This document shows, piece after piece, positions 25,216 to 34,609 of a stretch of 64,000 nucleotides of DNA. Each line of letters begins with the position of its first letter. Position 1 is the first letter of the stretch. The stretch lies in NCBI GenBank assembly GCA_025359805.1, contig JANYDU010000028.1:59535-123534 (forward strand). Direction: 5' to 3'. The notes below the pieces were generated by a model. It worked only from the letters and a program-made list of their open reading frames with translations. It ran no database searches and had not been told where the DNA came from. The translations under genes and the position numbers were made by a program. Source of the DNA: Bacteroidota bacterium. GTDB taxonomy: Bacteria > Bacteroidota > Bacteroidia > UKL13-3.

Positions 25216-26772
25216 ATGAAAAACGTAAAAACGCTTTTGATTTTATTGCTTCTTTCTACTGCTTCTATAGCACAAAATGAATGCACACAAATTTGGAAAA
25301 ACACTTTTCCTGTTGAGCCAAAATGGCGAATGATTAATGCTGATGCCACCTTAATTTTAGAAGGCACACTTAATGAAGTAGCCATGATTGATGCCATAAG
25401 TGGCAGTATACTTTGGCAACTTAATTTCAAAAAATCGCTTGGCATAAAATCGGCTAATGGTTGGGATTGGGATAAAGATAGAGGCGTGGTAAAAGTGCGC
25501 GTAAAAGGGGAGAAAAAAGAGGAAGAAAAAACAACTTATTATGAAGAGAAAACTGGAGTTGCAATTAGTGATATTAGCGCGGTAGTTTTAAATCAAAAAA
25601 AGGTAAAAAACAAAAAACGCTACAACAGTTATTTATATCTTAAAGATAAAGGATTAACGTTAAGCTTAACGTATCAAAAACGCACCATGGGCGAATTAAT
25701 AAAACGCAAACCCTTATCAATAACAATTGAGTGCAACGGCAATAAAACTTGGAGCAAAACGATTGAAGCAAAAGTTACCACAAGCCTCTGCGAAAATAGA
25801 GCTGAAGGAGGTGAACCACTTATTGATTTTAATGTTCAAGGAGATAAGGTATTCCTAATTTATGATGGTGTTTCTGTAATTGATTTAAACAGCGGCAATG
25901 TTTTGTGGCAAACAATTTTTGATAATGCAGAGTATGATTTTGGTCTTTTCAAATCAACACAAACATTAGGTAGAGCGGGTTCTCCGCTTTCAACAGATGA
26001 TGGTGTATACGTGGTAGACTTATCAAAAGATCAACATTGCATTAAAAAATTTGAGATTGAAACAGGCAAGCTCGTATGGAAAAGCGAAGCCTTTGATAAA
26101 GATGCCATAGTTCCTGAATTGAGCATAATAAATAATGTGTTAGTTGCGCATTTTGGCGGTAGGGTTACTGTTGAAACTTATATACCTGCACAAAGTGGAA
26201 GCGGAGATACCTATAAAACAGAGCCCAAAATGAAAGGCGATTTTAGTTTAAAAGGATATGATATAACCAACGGAAAATTGTTGTGGGAAACAAATAAAAT
26301 GAAAGAACTTAGCGATAAATTTAGCAATGCATTAACCAACATGGTAACAATTGACAATGCAGTTTACGTAGCAAGCGATAAAAACTTTTATGCCTTTACA
26401 TCTAATGGAAAAACAAAATACAATACGCCAATAAATAAAGTTGGGTTGGGTAATCCAGTAAAAATGTTCAGCCATCAAAACAATATTATTATCATGTTTG
26501 AAGAAGGTGTTGGTAGTTTTGATATGAGCTCGGGAAAACAAAATTATACAACAGATACTAAAAAAGCTTTGGGCGAATTTATGGAGGGAAATGTTTTTTA
26601 TGTGTGGACAGGAAGTGATGTGTTTAGTTTGGAAGATTTTGTGCGATTTGATTTAAACAATGGGCAAATTATTTCAAAAATGAAAGACACCCCATATCCT
26701 TTCTTTTCTGAGGATGGCGAAGAGTTTATAAAATTTAAAGGCGAGCAATATTTTAGGTATAAAACCAAATAG
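25216..26772 (+). CDS. Secreted PQQ-like beta-propeller protein
   Basis: A 518-residue protein with a signal peptide (MKNVKTLLILLLLSTASIAQ) and several PQQ-type blade motifs: ISGSILWQL, NSGNVLWQT, ETGKLVWKS, TNGKLLWET. Such propellers bind PQQ in dehydrogenases, or act as scaffolds or ligand binders as in BamB; no dehydrogenase cytochrome or PQQ-ligand set is obvious, so a scaffold or sensor role is more likely. It lies 12 bases after the T9SS cargo gene and 4 bases before the next gene. Confidence 0.8.
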   Translation: MKNVKTLLILLLLSTASIAQNECTQIWKNTFPVEPKWRMINADATLILEGTLNEVAMIDAISGSILWQLNFKKSLGIKSANGWDWDKDRGVVKVRVKGEKKEEEKTTYYEEKTGVAISDISAVVLNQKKVKNKKRYNSYLYLKDKGLTLSLTYQKRTMGELIKRKPLSITIECNGNKTWSKTIEAKVTTSLCENRAEGGEPLIDFNVQGDKVFLIYDGVSVIDLNSGNVLWQTIFDNAEYDFGLFKSTQTLGRAGSPLSTDDGVYVVDLSKDQHCIKKFEIETGKLVWKSEAFDKDAIVPELSIINNVLVAHFGGRVTVETYIPAQSGSGDTYKTEPKMKGDFSLKGYDITNGKLLWETNKMKELSDKFSNALTNMVTIDNAVYVASDKNFYAFTSNGKTKYNTPINKVGLGNPVKMFSHQNNIIIMFEEGVGSFDMSSGKQNYTTDTKKALGEFMEGNVFYVWTGSDVFSLEDFVRFDLNNGQIISKMKDTPYPFFSEDGEEFIKFKGEQYFRYKTK

Positions 26773-26776
26773 TTTT

Positions 26777-27538
26777 ATGCACCGCCTATTATTATTTTTA
26801 CTATGCTTGGTATTATTTCCAAGCATAGTTTTTTCGCAAAAAAAAGAATATTCCTACACACCAAAACCTGGCGAAGTGTTAATTGATGCAAAGCTAATTA
26901 GAGGGCAACTTGGATACACACAAATGATGCTTAGCGAAGCTGATACTTTTGCAAGCAGAAGGGTTGACGCTATAAATTTAAAAGCAGAGTTTCAACTCCT
27001 GTCTAATTTGTTTGGGTACTATAATCGCTTTGTAATTTATGATGCTCTTTATACCGAAATGCTTTTTGGCAAAATGCGTAATGAACCTATACAACATAAT
27101 AAAAATGATATGGAGTCAAAGTATAGTTTTATGTTTCGGTGGGGCTATGATTTTTTTGCAGGATATAGAAATAATAAATACGGAATATTGGGTGGCGTTA
27201 GACCAAGATTTATGTACACAAGTGTTGGCGATTTATCTATAATGGGCAACTCGCTTGGCTATTTTTTATATACCATGCCTTATGCCATAAAAGGCGAATA
27301 TAAATTAGGGTTTCATAATGAGTTTAGAATGATGCTAACTGCGTGGAATAATTTTTCTTCCACAACACCAAATAGTGGCGTACGCTTAGAAATTCCTTTT
27401 ATACCATCGGGTCGTTGGTGGTTGTTTGGTGAATATGAAACCTATAAAAGCAATGTTGATTATGTGTTTGGAATAAAACCTAACAATGCCAATTATACAA
27501 CATTAAGTATTGGGTTTCGTGTGGGAAGTATGTATTAA
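26777..27538 (+). CDS. Exported beta-rich protein, probable outer-membrane barrel
   Basis: A 253-residue protein with a signal peptide (MHRLLLFLLCLVLFPSIVFS) and alternating aromatic/polar strands (YGILGGVRPRFMYT, LGYFLYTMPYAIKGEY, FRMMLTAWNNF, LSIGFRVG) that look like an outer-membrane beta-barrel. No family is recognised. It starts 4 bases after the propeller gene. The signal-peptide codons themselves form a perfect terminator-like hairpin (26800-26834), which may limit its expression relative to the upstream genes. Confidence 0.7.
   Translation: MHRLLLFLLCLVLFPSIVFSQKKEYSYTPKPGEVLIDAKLIRGQLGYTQMMLSEADTFASRRVDAINLKAEFQLLSNLFGYYNRFVIYDALYTEMLFGKMRNEPIQHNKNDMESKYSFMFRWGYDFFAGYRNNKYGILGGVRPRFMYTSVGDLSIMGNSLGYFLYTMPYAIKGEYKLGFHNEFRMMLTAWNNFSSTTPNSGVRLEIPFIPSGRWWLFGEYETYKSNVDYVFGIKPNNANYTTLSIGFRVGSMY
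26800..26834 (+). terminator. Intragenic terminator-like hairpin in a signal-peptide coding region
   Basis: ACTATGCTTGG (26800-26810), an 8-base loop, then the exact complement CCAAGCATAGT (26819-26829) running into six T residues (26829-26834). The 11-bp perfect stem plus U-run has the form of an intrinsic terminator, yet lies entirely within codons 8-20 of the gene starting at 26777. Confidence 0.6.
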
Positions 27539-27542
27539 CTTT

Positions 27543-28109
27543 TTAACCCAATCGGTGTTGCATAGTATGCTGTATTTGTGAGTACAATTGCATGGGAGAA
27601 AACTTTCTCCAAATCATATTATCCAACTCTCCTCCAAAATTCAAATAATAATCAATATTACTTTTTCTAAATTCTTCTAAAACATGTTCATGAAAATTGA
27701 TTGCTACAATCCAACCGTCTTCAACATCCTGAAACCACTCTTCATAATAACTATCATCACTGGCATGAAAATTCAAAATATTTTCGCCAATTAAAATAAA
27801 TTTAGTAATTCCATTTTCAACCAATGCTTCAATTACATTTCGTTTTAAAAACATAATATCATTGGTAATGGCATCGTTCCATTCGCCCATCATTTCAAGC
27901 ACCGCAAAGGTTTTATCATAGTCAACAAAAAGAATTTTAATATATAAAGTGGGCGAGCCAAACTCGTCCCATTGAGGATGAATAGCGTAGTTATAAATGG
28001 TATGCGTATATTCAAACTCACTGTATTCTCGCTCAAAAAATGGCGATAAATCATCCTCTTCCGATCGATATAAATCTCTCCATCTATAAAAGGGTTCTAA
28101 ATCCTGCAT
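27543..28109 (-). CDS. Conserved hypothetical acidic protein
   Basis: A 188-residue soluble protein without signal peptide or membrane segment, rich in Asp, Glu, Tyr and Trp (for example RSEEDDLSPFFEREYSEF and DSYYEEWFQDVEDG). The middle resembles an alpha/beta fold (FILIGENILNFHASDDS). I do not recognise a family. It is convergent with the barrel gene (4-base gap) and divergent from metK. Confidence 0.65.
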   Translation of the reverse strand: MQDLEPFYRWRDLYRSEEDDLSPFFEREYSEFEYTHTIYNYAIHPQWDEFGSPTLYIKILFVDYDKTFAVLEMMGEWNDAITNDIMFLKRNVIEALVENGITKFILIGENILNFHASDDSYYEEWFQDVEDGWIVAINFHEHVLEEFRKSNIDYYLNFGGELDNMIWRKFSPMQLYSQIQHTMQHRLG

Positions 28110-28179
28110 GGCACAAAAATAAATTTACAACAACAAATTGAAAGGTAATTTTTATGATTTAAAATATAGTTGCTCAATC

Positions 28180-28209
28180 TTTGTAACTTCATGCAAATGA
28201 TTATTTTTG
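28180..28209 (+). promoter_or_regulatory. Promoter of metK
   Basis: TTTG (28180-28183), 18 bases, TATTTTTG (28202-28209): a perfect Bacteroidota sigma-A promoter. The leader to the ATG at 28253 is roughly 40 bases, too short for the known SAM riboswitch classes of larger size; I see no such fold. Confidence 0.75.
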
Positions 28210-28252
28210 CGCACCATTTACAAATTGTTAACTTAATATATTATAAATAAAC

Positions 28253-29509
28253 ATGTCGTATTTATTCACTTCAGAGTCCGTTTCAGAAGGACACCCAGAC
28301 AAAGTAGCCGATCAAATTTCGGATGCCCTTATTGATAATTTTTTAGCGTTTGATCCTAACTCAAAAGTTGCTTGCGAAACACTTGTAACAACTGGCCAGG
28401 TGATATTAGCAGGAGAGGTAAAATCAAGCGCATACTTAGACGTGCAAACCATAGCTCGTGATGTGATTAAAAAAATTGGGTACACAAAAAGTGAATATAT
28501 GTTTGAAGCAAATTCGTGTGGTGTACTTTCTGCCATTCACGAGCAATCAGCGGATATTAATCAAGGTGTAGATAAAAAGAAAAAAGAAGAACAAGGTGCA
28601 GGTGACCAAGGGATGATGTTTGGTTATGCAACCAACGAAACGGATAATTACATGCCCTTAGCATTAGATTTAGCGCATGGTATTTTAATTGAATTGGCAG
28701 CTCTTCGTAGAGAAAATAAAGAAATAAAGTATTTACGTCCAGACGCTAAATCACAAGTAACTTTGGAATACAGTGACGAGAATGTTCCTGTTAGAATTGA
28801 TGCCATTGTGGTTTCTACACAGCATGATGATTTTGCTGCAGAACCAAAAATGTTAGCCAAAATAAAAAAAGACATTATCGATATTTTAATTCCTCGCGTA
28901 AAAAAGAAATATCCAAAATACGCTCACTTGTTTAACAATAAAATTAACTATCATATTAACCCAACAGGTAAGTTTGTTATTGGTGGGCCACATGGCGATA
29001 CTGGTTTAACAGGGCGTAAAATTATTGTGGATACCTATGGCGGAAAAGGTGCCCATGGTGGTGGTGCATTTTCAGGAAAAGATCCAAGTAAAGTAGATAG
29101 AAGTGCAGCTTATGCTACTCGTCATATTGCAAAAAACTTAGTTGCAGCAGGATTGTGTTCAGAGGTTTTAGTTCAGGTTTCTTACGCAATTGGTGTAGCT
29201 CAACCAATGGGTATTTTTATCGATACTTATGGTACGGCAGAAGTAAAAATGACCGATGGTCAAATTGCCAAAATTGTAGAAAAAGTATTTGATATGCGCC
29301 CTTACTTTATTGAACAACGTTTTAAATTACGTACTCCAATATACAGCGAAACGGCTGCATACGGGCACATGGGTCGTAAAAATGAAATCGTTACCAAAAC
29401 GTTTACCTCTCCTGATGGAAAAACAAAAACCATGAAAGTAGAACTGTTTACTTGGGAAAAATTAGACTACGTAGAAAAAGTAAAAAAAGCTTTTGGAATC
29501 AAAAAGTAA
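28253..29509 (+). CDS. metK: S-adenosylmethionine synthase
   Basis: Makes S-adenosylmethionine from methionine and ATP. All family motifs are visible: [13 protein letters not shown] at the N-terminus, [12 protein letters not shown], the P-loop-like [19 protein letters not shown], and the C-terminal metal/phosphate-binding regions. The 418 residues are normal to slightly long. It has its own promoter (28180-28209) and a terminator directly after (29531-29557), so it is monocistronic. Confidence 0.98.
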   Translation: MSYLFTSESVSEGHPDKVADQISDALIDNFLAFDPNSKVACETLVTTGQVILAGEVKSSAYLDVQTIARDVIKKIGYTKSEYMFEANSCGVLSAIHEQSADINQGVDKKKKEEQGAGDQGMMFGYATNETDNYMPLALDLAHGILIELAALRRENKEIKYLRPDAKSQVTLEYSDENVPVRIDAIVVSTQHDDFAAEPKMLAKIKKDIIDILIPRVKKKYPKYAHLFNNKINYHINPTGKFVIGGPHGDTGLTGRKIIVDTYGGKGAHGGGAFSGKDPSKVDRSAAYATRHIAKNLVAAGLCSEVLVQVSYAIGVAQPMGIFIDTYGTAEVKMTDGQIAKIVEKVFDMRPYFIEQRFKLRTPIYSETAAYGHMGRKNEIVTKTFTSPDGKTKTMKVELFTWEKLDYVEKVKKAFGIKK

Positions 29510-29530
29510 TTACTGAAATCTTGGATAAAA

Positions 29531-29557
29531 AACCGTAGCATGTGTTACGGTTTTTTT
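29531..29557 (+). terminator. Intrinsic terminator of metK
   Basis: AACCGTA (29531-29537) pairs with TACGGTT (29546-29552), followed by a run of T to 29557, 22 bases after the metK stop. Confidence 0.85.
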
Positions 29558-29616
29558 ATGTTAAACATTTTTTGGCAAGAGAAAACCATAAACTTGTAAT
29601 TCAAAATTTTGTAAAA

Positions 29617-30111
29617 ATGAAACGGATATCTTTCAAAAAAGTTGCCATTGCTTTAGGTGTAATACTTGTTGTTCTTCAATTTATCAGACCAGCAAAAAAT
29701 GAAGGCGAAGCTTATACGACAAATGATATTACACATACCGTTAGCGCACCTATTCCTGATGATGTGAAAAAGATATTAGAAACATCATGCTTTGATTGTC
29801 ATAGTAATCATACAAATTATCCTTGGTATACCAATATTCAACCCATTGGCTTATGGATGCAAAACCATGTTGATGACGGCAAAAAACATTTAAATTTTTC
29901 GGAATACAATACCTATAAACCCAAGCGTAAAAAACATAAACTAGAAGAAATTGGAGAGGAAATAAAGGAACATGAAATGCCATTATTTTCTTATACGCTT
30001 ATTCATACTGATGCAAAAATGAGTGATGAGCAAATTGCTTTAGTAACTAATTGGGCAAATGCAGAAGTTGAAAAAATTATTTTACCCGATAGTTTAAAAG
30101 GTGCTGAATGA
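29617..30111 (+). CDS. Haem-binding domain protein (periplasmic, membrane-anchored)
   Basis: A 164-residue protein with an N-terminal membrane anchor (KVAIALGVILVVLQFI) and a single CxxCH haem site in CFDCHSNHTNYPWY, typical of the small Bacteroidota haem-binding family. The C-terminal part contains EMPLFSY, a possible Met ligand, and a terminal helix. I chose the ATG at 29617, since the frame upstream (from 29542) overlaps the metK terminator. Role presumably electron transfer or redox sensing; no partner gene is adjacent. Confidence 0.82.
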   Translation: MKRISFKKVAIALGVILVVLQFIRPAKNEGEAYTTNDITHTVSAPIPDDVKKILETSCFDCHSNHTNYPWYTNIQPIGLWMQNHVDDGKKHLNFSEYNTYKPKRKKHKLEEIGEEIKEHEMPLFSYTLIHTDAKMSDEQIALVTNWANAEVEKIILPDSLKGAE

Positions 30112-30133
30112 ATTTTATTTGTAGCGTGTTAAC

Positions 30134-30168
30134 AAGCCTGAAATATGAACTTATAGGCTTTTATTTAT
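30134..30168 (+). terminator. Possible weak terminator after the haem-binding gene
   Basis: AAGCCT (30134-30139) and AGGCTT (30155-30160) form a six-base stem with a 15-base loop, followed by a T-rich stretch. Weak but correctly placed. Confidence 0.4.
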
Positions 30169-30207
30169 CAAGGCGCAATAATAAATGCAACCTTTTTTTC
30201 ACATTTG

Positions 30208-30238
30208 TTTGTGAATTACGAAATCATACCTATTTTTG
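30208..30238 (+). promoter_or_regulatory. Promoter of the rplM operon
   Basis: TTTG (30208-30211), 19 bases, TATTTTTG (30231-30238): a perfect Bacteroidota sigma-A promoter, 28 bases before the rplM GTG start. Confidence 0.75.
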
Positions 30239-30265
30239 CCACCCCTAAATTAAAACTAACTGACT

Positions 30266-30718
30266 GTGGACGCAATAAGTTATAAAACAAAAACTGTCAA
30301 CAAAGCTACTGTGAACAAAGAATGGTTCATCGTTGATGCAGAAGGACAAACGCTTGGTCGTTTTTCTACCAAAGTAGCTAACATCTTAAGAGGAAAGCAC
30401 AAACCGAGCTTTACTCCAAACGTTGATTGTGGTGACAATGTCATCATTATCAATGCTGAGAAAATTCGTATGACCGGTAACAAGATGAACGATAAGGAAT
30501 ATGTATTCTTCTCGGGTCATCCTGGTGGGCAACGTTGGGAATCAGCTAAAAGTCTTTTAGAAAGAAGACCAACTTACGTTGTGGAGCACGCCATTGATGG
30601 AATGCTTCCAAATAATAAATTGGGCAGAGAGATATTTAGAAACCTATATGTTTATGCAGGTTCAGAGCATCCTCATGTTGCACAACAACCTAAACCTTTA
30701 AAATTCGAAACTAAATGA
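30266..30718 (+). CDS. rplM: 50S ribosomal protein L13
   Basis: 150-residue early-assembly protein of the large subunit. Family motifs: [34 protein letters not shown], and [14 protein letters not shown]. The start is GTG at 30266, giving [13 protein letters not shown], as expected for Bacteroidota L13. The stop overlaps the rpsI start by four bases (ATGA), so the two are translationally coupled. Confidence 0.98.
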   Translation: MDAISYKTKTVNKATVNKEWFIVDAEGQTLGRFSTKVANILRGKHKPSFTPNVDCGDNVIIINAEKIRMTGNKMNDKEYVFFSGHPGGQRWESAKSLLERRPTYVVEHAIDGMLPNNKLGREIFRNLYVYAGSEHPHVAQQPKPLKFETK

Positions 30719-31101
30719 GTGTAAATAACGCTTTAGGCAGAAGAAAAACCGCAGTAGCAAGAGTATATCTTTCTGCAGGTTCGGGAAATATTACAATTAA
30801 CGGCAAGGAAGCTAAAGTTTACTTTCCAACTATTTTATTACAAAACGCCATCAACAAACCATTTGAAGTAACCAATACTTTAGGTCAGTTTGATGTAAAA
30901 TGTAACGTAAATGGCGGTGGAGTTTCTGGACAAGCGGATGCTGTGAAACTAGGTGTAGCAAGAGCACTTGTGAAATACAATGCTGAATTGAAACCATTAT
31001 TAAAAGCAGTTGACTTGATGACACGTGATCCACGTATGGTTGAACGTAAAAAACCAGGTCAGAAAAAAGCCCGCAAACGCTTCCAGTTTGTTAAACGTTA
31101 A
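30715..31101 (+). CDS. rpsI: 30S ribosomal protein S9
   Basis: 128-residue small-subunit protein. N-terminal [13 protein letters not shown], central [15 protein letters not shown], and the basic C-terminal tail [11 protein letters not shown] that reaches the P-site tRNA are all present. Second gene of rplM-rpsI-rpsB. Confidence 0.98.
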   Translation: MSVNNALGRRKTAVARVYLSAGSGNITINGKEAKVYFPTILLQNAINKPFEVTNTLGQFDVKCNVNGGGVSGQADAVKLGVARALVKYNAELKPLLKAVDLMTRDPRMVERKKPGQKKARKRFQFVKR

Positions 31102-31118
31102 TCCTGAAAACTACTACG

Positions 31119-31862
31119 ATGTCAAATATCAATAACGAAGAATTATTAGCAGCAGGTGTACATTTTGGTCACCTTACCCGTAAGTGGAATCCAAAGATGG
31201 CACCATACATCTTCATGGAAAAAAACGGAATCCATCTTATCGATCTTAACAAAACAGCCGTGAAGCTTGATGAAGCTTCTGCTGCTTTGAAAAGTATTGT
31301 TAAGTCTGGAAGAAAAGTGTTGTTTGTTGCCACAAAAAAACAAGCCAAAGAAATCATTGAGAAAGAAGCTCAACGAGTAAATATGCCTTTTGTAACTGAG
31401 CGTTGGTTGGGTGGCATGTTAACCAATTTTGCAACGGTTAGAAAATCTATCAAAAAAATGCAAGGAATTGATAAACTTGCTACCGATGGTACTTACGCTA
31501 ATATCTCAAAGAAAGAAAGATTGATGCTTGATCGCGAAAAGTTGAAGTTGAAAAAGTTGTTTGGGGGTATCGCTGATTTAAATCGTCTTCCTGCAGCGTT
31601 GTTTATTGTTGATATTAAACGTGAACACATTGCAGTTGCTGAAGCACAAAAATTAAATATTCCAACTTTTGGAATTGTTGATACTAACTCAGATCCAACT
31701 TTAGTAGATTTTCCAATTCCTGCAAATGATGATGCAGCAAAATCAATTGCTTTAATTGCTAAAGCAATGAGTGATGCCATTACCGAAGGACTTTCGGAAC
31801 GTAAACGTGAGAAAGATACGGAAGTAGAAAAAGAAGCCATTTCTGAAAAACAAGATTCATAA
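31119..31862 (+). CDS. rpsB: 30S ribosomal protein S2
   Basis: 247-residue small-subunit protein: [19 protein letters not shown] at the start, [12 protein letters not shown], and [12 protein letters not shown] near the end, all standard S2 motifs. The last ~20 residues form a charged tail ([13 protein letters not shown]). It closes the rplM-rpsI-rpsB run and is followed by a strong terminator (31870-31893). Confidence 0.98.
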   Translation: MSNINNEELLAAGVHFGHLTRKWNPKMAPYIFMEKNGIHLIDLNKTAVKLDEASAALKSIVKSGRKVLFVATKKQAKEIIEKEAQRVNMPFVTERWLGGMLTNFATVRKSIKKMQGIDKLATDGTYANISKKERLMLDREKLKLKKLFGGIADLNRLPAALFIVDIKREHIAVAEAQKLNIPTFGIVDTNSDPTLVDFPIPANDDAAKSIALIAKAMSDAITEGLSERKREKDTEVEKEAISEKQDS

Positions 31863-31869
31863 ATAAGAA

Positions 31870-31893
31870 AATCGGCTTAGGCCGATTTTTTTT
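31870..31893 (+). terminator. Intrinsic terminator between rpsB and tsf
   Basis: AATCGGC, loop TTAG, GCCGATT, then eight or more T. It separates rpsB from tsf, which usually are co-transcribed; partial read-through is likely since I see no good promoter before tsf. Confidence 0.8.
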
Positions 31894-31930
31894 AGTCAAA
31901 TTTTAAATTCAAACATTAAATAAAAATAAG

Positions 31931-32764
31931 ATGACAACAATAAGTGCATCAGATGTAAACAAGTTGCGCCAAATGACCGGTGCTGGAATGATGGATTGCA
32001 AAAACGCCTTAACAGAATCAAACGGTGATTTTGATGGAGCAGTTGATTATTTAAGAAAAAAGGGTCAAAAAGTTTCTGCAGCCCGCGCTGATAGAGAAGC
32101 AAAAGAAGGAGCTGTAATAGCAAAAACAAGTACTGATAAAAAATCAGGAATCATTATCCAATTGAGTTGCGAAACGGACTTTGTTGCCAAAAATGAAGAC
32201 TTCGTAAAATTTGCTAATGCAATTGCAGATTTGGCTATGGCTAATAAACCAGCTAATGCAGATGCTTTAAAAGCATTACCATTTGAAGGCTCAACACTTG
32301 CAGAAAAACTAATTGAACAAGTAGGAAAAATTGGGGAGAAAATAGATGTGGTTCGATATGAATTAATGGAAGGCGAAAATATCGTTCCTTATATTCACGG
32401 TGCAAATCGTTTAGGTGTTTTAGTTTCTTTAAATAATGCAGCTAACGATGCTAATTCAGCAGCAGGAAGAGATGTTGCGATGCAAATTGCAGCAATGAAT
32501 CCTGTGGCATTAGATAAGGCAGATGTTGATCCAACAGTTGTGAATAGAGAAATTGAAATTGGAAAAGAACAAGCAAGAACAGAAGGAAAACCAGAAGAGA
32601 TGTTGGAAAAAATTGCTCAAGGTAAGTTAGGTAAATTTTATAAAGAGCAAACATTGCTTAACCAAGAGTTTGTAAAAGACGGCTCTAAAACAATAACACA
32701 AATGCTTGATGGAGTTGAAAAAGGACTCACCGTTAAAGCATTCGTAAGAGTTGCTTTAGGCTAA
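31931..32764 (+). CDS. tsf: Elongation factor Ts
   Basis: 277-residue nucleotide exchange factor for EF-Tu. The N-terminal UBA-like domain (LRQMTGAGMMDCKNAL), the TDFVAKNEDF core motif and the C-terminal subdomain are all present. Normal length. It has terminators on both sides (31870-31893 and 32773-32805). Confidence 0.98.
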   Translation: MTTISASDVNKLRQMTGAGMMDCKNALTESNGDFDGAVDYLRKKGQKVSAARADREAKEGAVIAKTSTDKKSGIIIQLSCETDFVAKNEDFVKFANAIADLAMANKPANADALKALPFEGSTLAEKLIEQVGKIGEKIDVVRYELMEGENIVPYIHGANRLGVLVSLNNAANDANSAAGRDVAMQIAAMNPVALDKADVDPTVVNREIEIGKEQARTEGKPEEMLEKIAQGKLGKFYKEQTLLNQEFVKDGSKTITQMLDGVEKGLTVKAFVRVALG

Positions 32765-32772
32765 AATAGTTT

Positions 32773-32805
32773 AAGTCCCTCGCAATTGCGAGGGACTTTT
32801 TTTTT
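32773..32805 (+). terminator. Strong intrinsic terminator of tsf
   Basis: A perfect 26-base palindrome (arms 32773-32785 and 32786-32798, core GTCCCTCGCAATTGCGAGGG) followed by a run of T to 32805. Lies 8 bases after the tsf stop. Confidence 0.9.
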
Positions 32806-32882
32806 GCCTTATACTTGTATAAAATTTATCGAAACACCTATTTCGAGAGAAAAAAGCTTAGTCAAAAACAAATAATAAAATC

Positions 32883-33590
32883 ATGAAATACAACCGAGTA
32901 CTTCTTAAATTAAGTGGTGAATCACTAATGGGCGATCAACAATATGGGATTGATTCGAAAGTTTTGGAACAATATGCAACAGAAATTAAAACCGTTTTGG
33001 AAACAGGAGTTCAGGTTGCGATTGTTATTGGAGGAGGAAATATTTTTAGAGGAGTACAGGGTGTTTCTGGAGGAATTGTAGACAGGGCACAAGGTGATTA
33101 TATGGGTATGCTTGCCACCGTTATTAACGCGATGGCTTTGCAAGGTGCGTTAGAAAGAAATGGAATGAAAACGCGTTTGCTTTCAGCAATAAAAATGGAA
33201 CAAATTTGTGAACCATTTATTCGCAGAAGAGCCATGAGGCATTTAGAAAAAGGACGTATTGTAATTTTTGGTGCAGGCACAGGAAACCCATATTTTACAA
33301 CAGATACAGCCGCGTCATTACGTGCCGTTGAAATTGAAGCCAACTTGGTTTTAAAAGGAACTCGTGTAGATGGAATTTATACTGCCGATCCTGAAAAAGA
33401 TCCCAATGCAACACGTTTTGAAAAAATATCTTATAGCGAAGTATACGAAAGAGGACTAAATGTGATGGATTTAACAGCTATCACACTTTGTCAGGAAAAC
33501 AATGTTCCAATTATGGTTTTTGATATGAACAAAGAAGGAAACTTTTTAAAGGTTTGTAATGGCGAAAATGTGGGAACGTTAGTGAGCTAA
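32883..33590 (+). CDS. pyrH: UMP kinase
   Basis: 235-residue amino-acid-kinase-family enzyme phosphorylating UMP to UDP. Motifs: [41 protein letters not shown] and [16 protein letters not shown]. Follows tsf as in most bacteria, but frr is not next to it; the next gene, idi, is convergent. Confidence 0.97.
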   Translation: MKYNRVLLKLSGESLMGDQQYGIDSKVLEQYATEIKTVLETGVQVAIVIGGGNIFRGVQGVSGGIVDRAQGDYMGMLATVINAMALQGALERNGMKTRLLSAIKMEQICEPFIRRRAMRHLEKGRIVIFGAGTGNPYFTTDTAASLRAVEIEANLVLKGTRVDGIYTADPEKDPNATRFEKISYSEVYERGLNVMDLTAITLCQENNVPIMVFDMNKEGNFLKVCNGENVGTLVS

Positions 33591-33593
33591 AAT

Positions 33594-34109
33594 CTATAAG
33601 TGCTCTAAGTATTCTTTCAAAATAATAGAAAACCAAACCGTATAATTTTTGGGGTGAAGTCTCATATCAGTTATTAGCTCTTGCATATTTATCCATTTAT
33701 AGGAAGCAACTTCATCATTATTAATATTAGGCTCTTCATTTGTTGTTCCAATATAAATAAAATCCAATTCGTGCTCAGTTAACCCATTGTCAAAAGCGGC
33801 TTTGTAAATGAAGTGAAATTTTTCGGTAAGAGTACAATCAAAGCCCATTTCTTCTTTTAATCTGCGGTGAGCTGCATCAATTGTTTTTTCGTTTTCACGT
33901 GGATGGCTGCAACATGTATTTGTCCATAAACCACCCGAGTGGTATTTATTTAACGCACGTTGCTGTAATAATAACTCACCTTTTTTATTAAATACAAAAA
34001 CAGAAAATGCCCGATGTAATAATGCCTTTTGATGAGCCTCATGTTTTTCCATCAAGCCAAGTTCAGTATCGTTTTCATCAACCAAAATCACAAACTCTTT
34101 TTGTTTCAT
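33594..34109 (-). CDS. idi: Isopentenyl-diphosphate delta-isomerase, type 1
   Basis: 171-residue Nudix-fold enzyme that interconverts IPP and DMAPP, feeding isoprenoid and carotenoid synthesis. The catalytic Cys lies in WTNTCCSHPRENE, and the Nudix-like helix is AAHRRLKEEMGF. The ELDF segment carries the second catalytic Glu. It is the last gene of the minus-strand carotenoid unit (crtI-crtB-unknown-idi) and overlaps the preceding gene by four bases. Confidence 0.95.
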   Translation of the reverse strand: MKQKEFVILVDENDTELGLMEKHEAHQKALLHRAFSVFVFNKKGELLLQQRALNKYHSGGLWTNTCCSHPRENEKTIDAAHRRLKEEMGFDCTLTEKFHFIYKAAFDNGLTEHELDFIYIGTTNEEPNINNDEVASYKWINMQELITDMRLHPKNYTVWFSIILKEYLEHL

Positions 34110-34609
34110 GAAATGGAATTTAGTTTATTTTTTTCTGTTTGTGATAGAAGGGAAGAGGATTTCAAATAATTTATAATTCGCAATTGAAGGTCTTTATCTT
34201 TAATTGCAGAAATGGATTTCAACAAAAATAATTTATCAATAGAAATATTATTGGCGTAATTTAAAAACTTGGGAGAGTGACTTTGAATACTAAAACGTAA
34301 ATAAATAAGTTCAATATTGTTTTCATCTTTTGCTATGGCATTTTCTAAAATATTTTTGCCTTCGTTAAACGAATTTAATTTTTGCCAAGGATAAAAATAA
34401 TGTTTTGCCATAATCATTTTTACAGCGCCTTTATAACCAAGTAATACATTGTTAACGGATGAGTTGTTTTCTATTTCTTGAAGAAATTTTATTCCAATGG
34501 TTTTCTTGTAAATAGACTGTTCATAAGCATTTCGGGCATCATTAATAGTTAGTGCTTGTGTGGTAGAAACACCTATTATATACGAAAATAAAGCAATAAT
34601 TAATTTCAT
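34106..34609 (-). CDS. Exported helical protein of unknown function inside the carotenoid operon
   Basis: 167 residues with a signal peptide (MKLIIALFSYIIGVSTTQA) and a helix-rich body reminiscent of TPR-like helices (ENAIAKDENNIELIYLRFSI), but no repeat can be assigned with confidence. It overlaps crtB by one base (TAATG) and idi by four (ATGA), so it is tightly coupled to carotenoid and isoprenoid genes. Its product is probably periplasmic, unlike the enzymes around it. No function can be assigned. Confidence 0.7.
   Translation of the reverse strand: MKLIIALFSYIIGVSTTQALTINDARNAYEQSIYKKTIGIKFLQEIENNSSVNNVLLGYKGAVKMIMAKHYFYPWQKLNSFNEGKNILENAIAKDENNIELIYLRFSIQSHSPKFLNYANNISIDKLFLLKSISAIKDKDLQLRIINYLKSSSLLSQTEKNKLNSIS

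Noticed and set aside
24154..27538. Polysaccharide utilisation locus
   Set aside because: No SusC/SusD pair and no glycoside hydrolase present.
28110..28252. SAM riboswitch upstream of metK
   Set aside because: The leader after the visible promoter is only about 40 bases and I see no matching fold.
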